Positions 11,720-21,458 of a stretch of 64,000 bases of DNA are shown piece after piece. Both the position numbers and the translations under genes were made by a program. Below the pieces are notes generated by a model, which worked only from the letters and a program-made list of their open reading frames with translations, did not search any database and was not told where the DNA came from. How positions within the stretch are numbered: the stretch's first letter is position 1; each line of letters begins with the position of its first letter. Source of the stretch: Alisma plantago-aquatica (Eukaryota; Streptophyta; Magnoliopsida; Alismatales; Alismataceae); contig OY856409.1 in assembly GCA_963693085.1 (NCBI GenBank), positions 520,439,303 through 520,503,302 of the forward strand, written 5' to 3'.

Positions 11720-12479
11720 AGGCTTTAACTATTATGGAAGCAACTCTTGCTCCATTAGCAACACACATTTCAAACTCAACCTTTCTTAAAGGCTTCCTTC
11801 TTTTCAGATCATGCATATCATAACATATGTGAGATTCACATCCAATATATAGTACCCAAGATGAAGAAGTAGATGTATTTACCTAAAGTGGAGATCTCTA
11901 TACCCTCTTTCTTTTTCCTTAATTCCTCCAGGTAAAGGGGGCAATTCCTTTTCTAGTGTCCCTTTTCCAGTTTCCATCATGGTGACAGTGGTGAAAATTG
12001 CCTCCTTTGATCATCCCTCTCTCTGCTTTGAGTGCAGAAGACTTGGGTTTTGGCCAGATTTAGAACTCTTCTTAGCTTTGGCTTTGCCCTTAGATTTGCT
12101 TTTCCTTTGTTGATCATCATCACCGATTTGGTTTTTTCCTTCTTCATTTGCACCTCAGTGGTTCTCAACATGCTAAGAAATGCTGACAGTGGCTTGTCAA
12201 AACTGTTCATTTTGTAGTTCACGACAAACTGGTTGTACCATTTCAGTAGTGACTGCAGGAATCACATATGTGACCAACTCTTGATCCAAGGAAGACCGAT
12301 ATAATAAGCTTTCCATATAGCCAATTAGTTTGAGCACATGGGGACCTACTGGATCACCTTATGCCATGTTGTACTTGAACAACACTTTAGATACATCATA
12401 TCTCTCTTGTCTTTCCTCATCTTGGTACATGTTCTTAAAATGTGTTACTATCTCAATAACATCCATATTCTCATGTAGT
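11720..12479 (-). pseudogene. Angela-4 gag and protease remnant, 5' end missing
   Basis: Gag is visible from 12475 downwards on the minus strand: an ENMDVIEI-type segment, YNQFVVNYKMNSFDKPLSAFLSMLRTTEVQMKKEK (interrupted), then a basic linker and a decayed zinc knuckle (GNWKRDT). A protease-like segment follows (SSSWVLYIGCESHICYDMHDLKRR), where the usual D-(S/T)-G reads YIGC. The N-terminal gag, the leader and the 5' LTR are absent because sequence homology stops exactly at the Athila LTR terminus at 12480. Gag would form the particle shell. Compare the longer gag of Angela-3 at 58649-59413. Confidence 0.75.
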
Positions 12480-12768
12480 TGATGAATGCATATTCATCAA
12501 GAATTTCAATTACCATCTTGGGTCAAATTCGACTCAATGCATTCAATTTCATTTACTAAATATCAATATGTGCATAATTACTTAACTGGTCCAACTATCA
12601 TGATTTTAACTAAATTTATGTTAATTTGATGCAGGTCTTGACAAGGTTGAACAATCGAACCATTTTGAGTGGGATCCACCTTTCTCATCCTGGGTTTCAA
12701 CCATTCGGTCTCACCATTCGGTCCTGGCCAAACAGTTTCATCCATTCGGTCTCACCATTCAGTTTCAT

Positions 12769-12792
12769 CCATTCGGTCTCAAGACCGAATGG
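12769..12792. repeat. 24-bp near-perfect palindrome in the Athila array
   Basis: Arms CCATTCGGTCT and AGACCGAATGG are exact reverse complements separated by two bases (CA). A diverged second copy lies around 13055-13080 in a duplicated block (12727-12815 resembles 12999-13110). Confidence 0.9.
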
Positions 12793-12830
12793 ACATGCTC
12801 ACCTCAAAACCGTATGGAGTTGGGAATAGC

Positions 12831-12979
12831 GAGACCGTTTGAGTAATACCGATATGCGAGACCATTTGAGTAATATCGGTCTGCGAGACCGTTTGAGTAG
12901 TACCAGTCTGCGAGATCATTTGAAGAGTGCCCGTCTGCGAGACCGTTTGAAGAGTGCCGGTTTGTGAGACCGTTTGACG
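12831..12979. repeat. 27-bp tandem repeat, about 5.5 copies
   Basis: The word GAGACC (or GAGATC) recurs at 12831, 12858, 12885, 12912, 12939 and 12966, exactly every 27 bp. Each unit is GAGACCGTTTGAGTAATACC plus a variable CGGTCTGC-like end. The right LTR has no such array, so it expanded in the left copy only or was lost from the other. Confidence 0.9.
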
Positions 12980-13957
12980 CAGTTACGAAACAGTTTAATC
13001 ATCCATTCGGTCTCCCCATTCAGTTTCATCCATTCGGTCTCCCCATTCAGTTTCGTCCATACGGTCTCAAGACCGAATGGACATGTTCACATCAAGACCA
13101 TTTAGAGTTGGGTCTGCGAGACCGTTTGGAGAGGTCACAGTCTCAGACCGATTGAACGACCGGGCAATGATGACCATTTGGCGGCGCTCCAAACCGTTTG
13201 ATGGAAATCGGATATGCCAAGACCGTTTGGAAAAATGCTTGGCTGCATAGTTTGCATGCAAAACCGATGAGGATCGCATGCATGCAATATCGGAAGAGCA
13301 AAGTAAACAGATTGGAAGAGCTACGTGCATAGGAAGGCATGCATGCATGCATTGGACATTTGCATGAGATCGAATGAAGGCAATCGCACAAGAACGTTTA
13401 GATTTGTTGCCGCCAACATGAAGACCGAACACATGCATGTGAAACCATTTGGAGTATTGGATGGGATTTAAGACTGAATGGATTAAACAGTTTCCAAACC
13501 ATTTGCTGCTCAAGATGAAGACCGTTTGGATTAAATGCATGCAAACCGAGTAAACATGAAGACCGTTTGGAATGGCCAGTAGCAAATCGAATGAAGGCAC
13601 GTTGGCAAAGACCGTTTGAGCTGAACGCAAGACCGTTTGCTGCATAGATTACCAAACCGAATGGAACCTAGTATGAGACTGTGTGCTGCTACTGGATTTC
13701 AAGACCGTTTGCTATAGTTTGCATGCAAACCATTTAAAACATGAAGACCGTTTAGACAATACTAATTGCAAATCGTTTGGAGTATTGGCATGTAGCGAGA
13801 CCGTTTGCTCTATAAACATATGAAGACTGTATGAACCACTCATGTGAAATGCAAAGACTGTTTAAGCATGCAACCAACAGTAAACCATTTGAAGAGAAAA
13901 GATCTCCAAGATTGTTCAGACTGGAAATACACCAAAAATGTGAGGACCAGTCCAGTG

Positions 13958-13969
13958 CCTATAAATAGG
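13958..13969 (+). promoter_or_regulatory. Athila left LTR TATA box
   Basis: CCTATAAATAGG, a symmetric TATA box, lies just downstream of the motif array and upstream of the conserved CATTTGGGCATCG block, as expected for the LTR promoter. The right LTR has the damaged version CCTAGAAATAGG at about 29490. Confidence 0.7.
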
Positions 13970-14501
13970 ACCAACAGGGTCCTCATTTGGGCATCGATTC
14001 CAAGACGCCGATAGGCTGTCTGTACACAGGTTTGATCTAGATCCAGTTCCGTCCACGCCAGTTTCACTCCACCTACTACCCGTGCTACAATCAAGGAGAC
14101 TGAGAAGAGAAGGAAGACAGAGCGAGAGAGACTGCCTGATCTGTCTTGGCATCTCCTGTTCTACATCCAGATCTACTCTGACATGACATAGAAGACCGCA
14201 TCATCTTCACCGAGGTACGACTACCTTCTGCACTGTTCTCATGGTGGATTTCTGTCTCTTTCTTATTCATCTTATTTCTCACATCATGAGCGAGTAGTTC
14301 CCTTTCGCTGGGGTGCGGGAACTAGCCCCGCTGCCCATGCAAGCATGTTCTTTTGTTAAGCATTCCATGGCAATGTATATAACTTTTCATTTCATTATTA
14401 ATCGTTATGTTCATAATTTGATTAATTGCGTGCTTTTTTCTTTGTTCTTCCTATGTTGTGAGAACTTCTATATGTAGGATTGAATGTCGTTTAACAGGTT
14501 G

Positions 14502-14950
14502 ACTCCCAAACTAGAAATAGAATGGGATTCCTTGAGGTCGTAAGTGTATGATCCGCAAGTAGACGAGCCATCTAGCCTTCGGATATGCTTCTGTGTACCT
14601 AACGCCTATATAGGGGGTTCACATCCTTACTTGGATTTTGTATCTTCTTGTTAATCGTCGATGTTTACTTGTGTATTAATCACCTTCTTGCTTATCGATT
14701 AATGTGGTTTACTCCCAAACTAGAAATAGAATGGGATTCTTTGAGGTCGTAAGTGTATGATCCGCGAGGGGACAAGCCATCTAGCTTTTGGTGACGCTTC
14801 TATGTGCCTAACGTCTGTATAGGGGGCCCACAACCTTCATTGGATTTCTATATCTTTGGAGCCGTAAGTAAGTGATCCGGATGTTGACGAGACATCTGAT
14901 GCCTAAGGTGATGATTACGCGAACCTAACACCCGTATGGGGGGTTTTGCA
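14502..14950 (+). repeat. Three degenerate repeats in Athila U5
   Basis: The block ACTCCCAAACTAGAAATAG, GGTCGTAAGTGTATGATCCG, GACGAG, CATCTAGC and AGGGGG occurs at about 14502 and again at 14711 (period 209). A third partial copy starts at about 14855 (GCCGTAAGTAAGTGATCCGG). The right LTR shows the same arrangement at about 30060-30370. Confidence 0.75.
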
Positions 14951-17007
14951 GTGCATGTTGTCCCGAAGAAAGGTGGAACAACTGTTATACGGAATGAAAA
15001 CAATGAAATCATCCCCACTCGAACAGTCACAGGGTGGAGGATGTGCATAGATTATATAAAATTAAACAAGGCAACTCGAAAAGATTATTTTCCAATGCCT
15101 TTCCTTGATTAAGTCCTAGAAAGGTTGGCTCACCAAGAATATTTCTGTTATCTTGACGGTTACTCTGGATTCTATCAAATACCCATACATCTAGATGACC
15201 AAGAGAAAACAACCTTTACCTGCCCATTCAGGACATACGAATTTAAAAGAATGCCGTTTGGTCTCTGTAATGCACCCGTAACTTTTCAACGTTGCATGGT
15301 TGCCATATTCACTGGTCATAATGAAACTATTATGGAGGTTTTCATGGACGATTTTTCCATTTATGGAGATTCATTCGATTCATGTATAAAGCACCTCTCC
15401 CTGGTCCTCAAACGTTGTGAAGAAACACATCTTGTATTGAATTGGGAAAAGTGCCACTTTATGGTAAAGGAAGGCATCGTCCTCGGCCATAGGGTCAGTA
15501 ATAGAGGAATTGAAGTAGATAAAGCCAAGATTGAAGTGATTTCTAAACTGACTATCCCAAAAAATGTAAAAGAAGTTCGTGCTTTCCTAGGTCATGCAGG
15601 ATTTTACAGAAGATTCATAAAGGACTTTTCCAAGATAACTAAGCCAATGACGAACCTATTACTAAAGGATACTGATTTCAATTTCAATGAAGAATGTGTC
15701 AAAAGCTTCAACACACTGAAGAAGGCCCTTACAACCACCCCCATCATTAGAGCTCCCGACTGGGACCATCCTTTTGAAATTATGTGTGATGCCAATGACT
15801 ATGTTGTGGGCGCTGTTTTAGGGCAATATATAGAGAAGAAACACTATGTGATCTATTATGCATAGAAAACTCTCGATGAAGCCCAGAGGAATTATGCAAC
15901 TACCGAGAAAGAACTTCTAGCAGTCATGTATGCCTTTGACAAGTTCAGATCCTACCTAATTGGTTCGAAGGTCATTGTCTACATAGACCACACTGCCATT
16001 CGTTAAATTATGGCAAAGAAAGATGCAAAACCCAGGTTGATTAGATGGATCCTCCTATTATAAGAATTTGATTTAGAGATAAGAGATAAAAAGGGTACAA
16101 AGAATGTTGTAGCAGACCACCTCAGCCGCATCCACACTCTAGATACTGAGAAGATTTCGATCAATGATTCCCTGCCGGATGATCAACTAGTGAAGGTCTC
16201 AAAAGCTATACCATGGTACTCAGATTTTGTGAACTACCTTGCTGCTGGGGTTATCCATCCCCAATGCACTGGGAATGCACTGAAGAAGTTCATGCATGAT
16301 GTGAAGCAATATCACTGGGATGAGCCATATCTCTTTAAACTATGTGTTGATGGTCTGTATCGACGATGTATCGCCGAAGAAGAAGCTCACCTTATTTTGG
16401 AACAATGTCACTCAGGACCAGTGGGAGGACATATGAGCTCTAAAAAGACTGCCTTGAAGGTTTTGCAATGTGGATTCTTCTGGCCAACCATATCCAAGGA
16501 TTCCTATGACTTTGTCCTGTCATGTAACAAATGTCAAAGATCAGGCAATATAACAAAGAGGGATGAGATGCCGCTGAATCTATGGCAAGAAGTAGAGATA
16601 TTCGATGTATGGGGGGTGGACTACATGGGTCCATTCCCATCTTCTCATGGATTTTCATACATCCTAGTGGCGGTAGACTATGTCTCCAAATGGGTTGAAG
16701 CTATACCAACCGTCACTAGTGATTCCAAACCCATCATCAAATTATTCAAAGATATTATCTTCCCCCGTTTTGGAGTGCCACGAACCGTGATATCTGACAG
16801 AGGGTCCCAATTCCTTGAAAGAAGCTTTGAAGATTTACTGAGAAAATACAGTGTAACACATAAGGTAGCCTGGCCTTACCATACACAAATAAGTGGATAG
16901 GTAGAGGTCTCTAACCGTCAACTAAACACTATTTTGGAAAAAACTGTAGGACGCAATTGAAAGGATTGGTCAACAAAAATCAATGATGCCCTATGGGCCT
17001 ATCGAAC
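14951..17007 (+). pseudogene. Athila pol: reverse transcriptase, RNase H, integrase (5' part)
   Basis: A single frame runs from 14951 with no frameshift but six in-frame stops at 15110, 15863, 16004, 16061, 16898 and 16958. Order: reverse transcriptase (VPKKGGTTV, GWRMCIDYIKLNKATRKD, MPFGLCNAPVTFQRCM, catalytic FMDD in EVFMDDFSIYG), RNase H (MCDANDYVVGAVLGQ, TTEKELLAVMYAF, ADHLSR), integrase zinc-binding ([15 protein letters not shown]) and core ([29 protein letters not shown]). The three integrase acidic residues are present. Four of the stops fit C-to-T changes in CAA, CAG or CGA codons, as expected from decay of methylated DNA. Angela-1 interrupts the frame at 17007, within the ALWAYRT motif. 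Confidence 0.92.
17003..17007. repeat. Angela-1 target-site duplication, left copy (CGAAC)
   Basis: CGAAC precedes the left LTR and recurs at 26113-26117 immediately after the right LTR. Removing the element and one copy joins the Athila integrase frame without gain or loss of a base. Confidence 0.92.
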
Positions 17008-17081
17008 TTTTGGTATGTATGCCCTGAGAGCCAATCATGGGATGATTGGTGGGATACATTAAGATTGATTTGATAAACATC

Positions 17082-17545
17082 AGGATTGCGTTTGATGATG
17101 TCAAAGTGTGCCCAACGACATGTGTTCAGTGTAGTGATTTCAAGTCAAAGAATCACACTCACCACCATCACTGTGAGTACTAACTGTGACTACCATGTCA
17201 TGGTTCCATGTGTCAAACTCACGGTGGGTCTGTCCGGTACACTTGTTCTCTAGCAAGTACCTATGTGTTTGGTTTGATATCTCTATATCATGACTAATGA
17301 GATTATGTCATCAACCAACACCACAATCTAGTCTTGTGTGTCATTGTTGCCTATCTACCTTCCACAATGACATCCGACTAGGGACATAACAAGAATGTAC
17401 AAACTCTTAGCATCCGTATGATCTCATCGTTCAGGTCCTCAACCTGAAAGCATACGTCATTGAGTACTGTCATTCTCTAAACATTCAATCTGTTCTATCA
17501 CTATCTCACATGACTGAACCAGAAAGAATTGGAAGCTTGCCTTTT
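17082..17545 (-). other. 464-bp segment inverted relative to the partner LTR
   Basis: The block starting AGGATTGCGTTTGATG and ending AAGCTTGCCTTTT is the reverse complement of 23941-24407 in the 3' LTR. Flanks are identical on both sides: GATAAACATC before and ACATGGGTTGTTATAAAGG after. Three bases are missing at the left joint. The Angela-3 LTR has the 3' LTR order, so the inversion is derived and specific to this copy. Confidence 0.9.
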
Positions 17546-18195
17546 ACATGGGTTGTTATAAAGGTGATGATTGGGTGGCTTTGACACATGGGGTTTTTGA
17601 GGGGTGAGTGATAGATATGGGATTTGTCCCTCCTGAGGGAGTTTGATATCCAAGTCCACTTGATGAGTAGGATTGAAATAGGCGTGCACACGCATGTGTG
17701 AATCAGTATGTGATATTGATGTCATACATATCTCTTCCAATCTACTCTGAGATCAAGAAAGTGAATGAACATTGACAGGATGACTGTTCCATGCCTCGAG
17801 TTCATTCGGGATATCAGTGACAAAGGAATTATACATTCACTATAACACCATTCACAGATTGTAGGATTGAAAGTTGTTCTCCAACTTTCTATTTCACTTG
17901 GGTAGCACTGATGTGTGACTAGGAACCGCTCTTTTCTTGTGAAGTCGTAAGTGTTATGGACTTTCACTGCCAACGTGAAAAGGACCTGCAAGGTCACACA
18001 CATAGGATTTAACCTGGAAGAGGAGTTTTGTCCACAAACAATGTTTAGATTGATTACTAAAGGAGTTTAGTAGTTCAATTAAACACTCAATTAATTGATA
18101 GCTCAAAATCATAGTGTTCAAGGTGTTGGATAGATTGATTAGAGTATCGGATTGATTGAAACCACAATTGACTGATTCTTCACAATCTGCACTCC

Positions 18196-18586
18196 CAACC
18201 GATCGGCTCATGAGATGAACCAATCGGCTCAGCTTGGTGAACCGGTCGGCTCAGGTTGTGAGTCGATCGGCTCATGGACAGGGTGAAACAATCTCTTCAA
18301 GTGTTGAAACGATCGGTTCAACTGTTGCAACTGAGCAAGTTGGGAAAGTCGAATTGGTGAGAATTTTCCTTTCATTTCACTTGCCCAATTTGATTGGGAA
18401 AAGGATTGGTATTTGATACCAATTAGAAACAAAAGAGGGAAAGTCGATTGGGAACTGATCAGGATCACAAACTGATCGGTTCAGAAAGTGAACCGACCGT
18501 TTCATGGGTCCCAACCGATCGGTTGAGTGTCAACTGACCAGCTCAGATCCCCAACCGACCATTTCAGAAATGAAATGATCGGTTCA
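18196..18586. repeat. CCGATCGG palindrome array in Angela U3
   Basis: Roughly a dozen copies of AACCGATCGGTTCA and close variants are interspersed in the 400 bp upstream of the TATA box. Equivalent arrays lie at about 25055-25445, 38480-38850 and 61480-61890 in the other Angela LTRs. Most variants are consistent with CG to CA/TG decay. Confidence 0.88.
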
Positions 18587-18683
18587 ATTTGCGAGTTGGT
18601 TGATTTGTGGAAAATCTCGAATCCTTCTACTCCTACTTTTAGTCCTGCATTTCCCGGGATGGAGAACCCTGTCCCATGACCCT

Positions 18684-18697
18684 CCTATATATATAGG
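18684..18697 (+). promoter_or_regulatory. Angela-1 5' LTR TATA box
   Basis: CCTATATATATAGG lies about 100 bp downstream of the motif array; the 3' LTR has the two-base-shorter CCTATATATAGG at 25547-25558. It is the probable RNA polymerase II promoter of the element. Confidence 0.7.
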
Positions 18698-19251
18698 GGT
18701 ATTGGGGGCTTCTCAAAGTACAACTTAGTGCAAACCAGTTGCTCTGCAAAGTTGTCATTCACTCTGGTTTGGTAACCGAGAGAGCCCGAGCAAGTGCTAC
18801 CTGATAAGGGAGGCATAACAAGGGAAAGACAACTGTAGTTACGACTGGTGGCAGGAGAGTGTGTTGGCGACTAGTACACTGACAAGAGGGTGCGACTCCT
18901 TCCAATTCCTTGTGGGACAAGGAGATTGGAGTTCCAGGTGGTCTGTGTGGACTACTTCAGAGGTGGGAGGTTTTTGCCGCTCGGAGGACAACTGTCAATC
19001 CGGATAGTCCCAGTGAGACTAGGAGTCGTCAGTCCTGGTGCGACCAGGAGCTGCACAGACACCGTCCAAGACCGGAGGTGAAAATCATGCAAGGCGCGAG
19101 GTATTGTCGCCGAGCAAGCCTCGGGACAAGGTATGATTCCACAAACCATCCTTTCCTATTGTGTAGACGTTGACACGTTTCCTTATTCTGGTTTTGGGGA
19201 GGAAATTTTTTTGTTTCTACTGCCTTATCTGCCTCCCCTAAAACCCAACAG

Positions 19252-19263
19252 TGGTATCATAGC
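19252..19263 (+). promoter_or_regulatory. Angela-1 primer-binding site
   Basis: TGGTATCATAGC, one mismatch from the initiator tRNA-Met complement TGGTATCAGAGC, starts two bases after the CCAACA end of the 5' LTR. The matching site in Angela-3 is exact. Confidence 0.85.
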
Positions 19264-19699
19264 CACGTCAACATATATATACTTTATGGATTATCGATAT
19301 GATCGATTTTGGTTTGTCATCTTTATTTATTGCACACGATGCGAATAATATTGGCTTTATGCATGTCTAATCCTAAATCCACAAATCCCAATTTACATAT
19401 ATGATATGTATTATTAATGCACTCGATACGCGTCACCCTTAAACGAGTTTTGTGGTGGATGTATAGCGTGGTTATGGCCAATAAACCCTATCTGTGTATG
19501 GTTGTATGTGGTTGCTTGCATCTCGGTCTGCGCACCGATCTTCCTTCTCCTATTCCTAATGTAACTCGAAATAATTCGAGATTTCTCTCCTACCTTTGCT
19601 CCCCTCAAATGTAACTCGAGGTTTCTCTTTTACAATGTAAAATAGGATAGAATTTTATTTCATGTTATGTCAAAGAATGGAGGACATCCTGACGACAGC

Positions 19700-19915
19700 T
19701 GAGACGATCGGTTCAAGGTGTGAATTGATCGGTTGACGTTCGAGACGATCGGTTCAAGGAGTGAACCGATCAGTTGATGACCGGTTCGAGGAGCGAGATG
19801 AGCAGGTGGCGACCATGATGAGATGCATGATGACCAGGAAAACCGATTGGTTGGAGGAGCCAACCGATCGGCTGGTGGCACCCAACTGACCAGTCTGATG
19901 GCAAGCCGATCATTC
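19700..19915. repeat. CCGATCGG motif array in the Angela-1 leader
   Basis: About eight copies of ACGATCGGTTCAAGG, ACCGATCAGTTGA, CCAACCGATCGGCT and similar words lie in the untranslated leader, outside the LTR. The same leader array is present in Angela-3 at about 60187-60380. Confidence 0.8.
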
Positions 19916-20714
19916 ATGTGATGAGTTGATCAAACCCAGAAAGGAAAAGCACAGAGTTCATCTTGTATAGGTTGCATGTGATGTAGACCTAGATGACTAT
20001 GATTCCTCTTGCTCGAGGAATCACATTAGCATGGCCATAATCATCGCTTTTATCGTTTTTCATGTTTTCTATGGGATATAACATGTATATGATACGTACT
20101 ATGTATTGTGGTGATTGGATATGTATATGTATATAAAACCAAATCCCTCATTAAATATTAAGTTTTAGATGCCTTCCAAATGTGACACACGTGAAAAGCT
20201 TGATCGACCAAGTGTGGGCACGCCCTAGCGTGGTGCATCGTCTATCTCGTGGAAGCGTGAAGGATGAATGTGTGGGTCTGCCCTAGCAGGGTGCATATTC
20301 ATCGTGTTTGCTTTGGGTCGGACTTAACAAGGTGATCTAGATGGGATCTAGTACCTTGAGGCATGGAGATGATCATGGCAAGGAGTTGCATATGACATCT
20401 TATCAAGAGTTTCATATGATGCAATTGGCAAGAGTTGCCTACCTGAGAGATCTAAGTTGTGGGTGACAACCCTAGCTGGTCCATAACTTAGAGGATTTCA
20501 GGATCTTGCCCACTAGAAGGTTGTACACTGCAATCTTCCGAATTGATGGTGAGGGCTATCAATTTGAACTAAAATAGTGGGAGCGATAATTAATTAAAGG
20601 CCTAATTTTATCTTCAACTTTTCAAATCAATCAAACAAGTCAAAAGAGTTTTGGACTAAAATTGCATATATTTCCTTTTGTTAAAATAAATGGTTAATCA
20701 ACAAATCACTTTAT

Positions 20715-21450
20715 TTGCGATCGGTCTTTGAGACCAACAAATTAAATGGGAATAATTCCATGACTGGTTAGGATGATGAGAAGTGTTCTCAAAGAGCGAA
20801 AGCTCTAAGTCCTAGTTATACCAAGACCAGATGAACTCAATCCCACCACATCAATGGCTGAAAGTATGCTTATGGAAGCATACCAAGGATGACATTGATG
20901 AGGAGTGCTTGATGTTGTGTTCTCTGAACTATAAGTTGCAGAGACAACATGAGACATATGATGTCTCAAGGACACTGTCCTAGTATGTCATGACAGAAGG
21001 ACATCCAGTAAGGTATTCACGCACTCAATATGATTGGGTATGTGGAAAACCTGACTAAGAAGGATTCCCTCTGAGCCAAGAGTTGGCTATTGGTATGATA
21101 CTACAAATGTTGCGAGAATCATACAGTTCGTGATAAACTACAACATGAACAACTTTGAAAAGCATTGACAAAGTTGTTGGACATGTTGAGTACAGTAGAG
21201 GCAAAGATGAAGAAAGAAAAACCATAATCTTAATTTGATGTGATCAAAGAAAAGGTAATTCTTAAGGGCAAGGACAAGGGCAAAGCAAAGAAGTGTTCTG
21301 ATGCTAGCCAACAATCCAAGCCATCTTCAGCCTCAAGGCACATGGGGAAAGGGTGTATGAGGGAATTGCCCTCAAGATCTAGAAGAACAAAAGAAGATGA
21401 AGGAGGGGATGGAGATCTCCACCTAAGGTATCATGAAATGAACCGCTTCT
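20715..21450 (+). pseudogene. Angela-1 gag remnant
   Basis: Scattered over several frames are segments of Angela gag: TNKLNGNN, SLNYKLQRQHE, VMTEGHPV, EGFPLSQELAIGMILQM and NYNMNNFEK-like sequence, ending in a Lys-rich tail (KGKDKGKAKKCSDASQQSK, intact frame 21240-21458). Many stops and frameshifts break it. It aligns with the better-preserved gag of Angela-3 (58649-59413). Gag forms the particle shell; this copy cannot encode one. Confidence 0.75.
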
Positions 21451-21458
21451 TTATCTGA

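Larger units (their letters stand above)
12650..13880. repeat. Array of AGACCGTTTGG / CCGAATGG motifs in Athila U3
   Basis: Several dozen copies and near-copies of (A/G)ACCGTTTGG and its relative CCATTCGGTCT lie in both orientations in the 1.2 kb before the TATA box. Many variants differ by CG to CA or TG. The array recurs, with different spacing and copy number, at about 28340-29480 in the right LTR. Confidence 0.85.
12480..14950 (+). mobile_element. Athila left LTR, truncated at its 3' end
   Basis: It begins TGATGAATG directly after the Angela-4 gag and aligns with the right LTR in order: leader words, CCGTTTGG-type array, TATA box, then the GAGCGAGTAGT and GTAAGTGTATGATCC blocks. Alignment stops after GGGGTTTTGCA at 14950, and reverse-transcriptase coding sequence starts at the next base. 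Comparison with the right LTR shows about 375 bp of LTR missing. In a 140-bp block after GAGCGAGTAGT I count roughly 15 percent difference from the right LTR, so this pair is older than the nested elements. Confidence 0.8.
17008..19250 (+). mobile_element. Angela-1 5' LTR, with an internal inversion
   Basis: The LTR is 2243 bp, against 2246 bp for its partner. It matches the 3' LTR collinearly except at 17082-17545, which is present as the reverse complement. It carries a CCGATCGG motif array and a TATA box. The first dinucleotide is mutated (TT instead of TG). Confidence 0.92.

Noticed and set aside
12831..12979. CRISPR-like regular array
   Set aside because: The repeats are directly contiguous with no unique spacers, and the context is a plant retrotransposon LTR.
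13067..13645. A 192-residue minus-strand frame in the Athila left LTR
   Set aside because: It is built from the CCGTTTGG motif array (repeated SNGL/KRS-type words) and has no counterpart in the right LTR.
17722..18003. A 93-residue antisense frame (MCVTLQV…) that recurs in several Angela LTRs (24584-24865, 39008-39229, 61877-62341)
   Set aside because: Most differences between copies change amino acids, the lengths vary, and the older Angela-4 LTR has stops in the same place. It is explained by LTR similarity, not selection.
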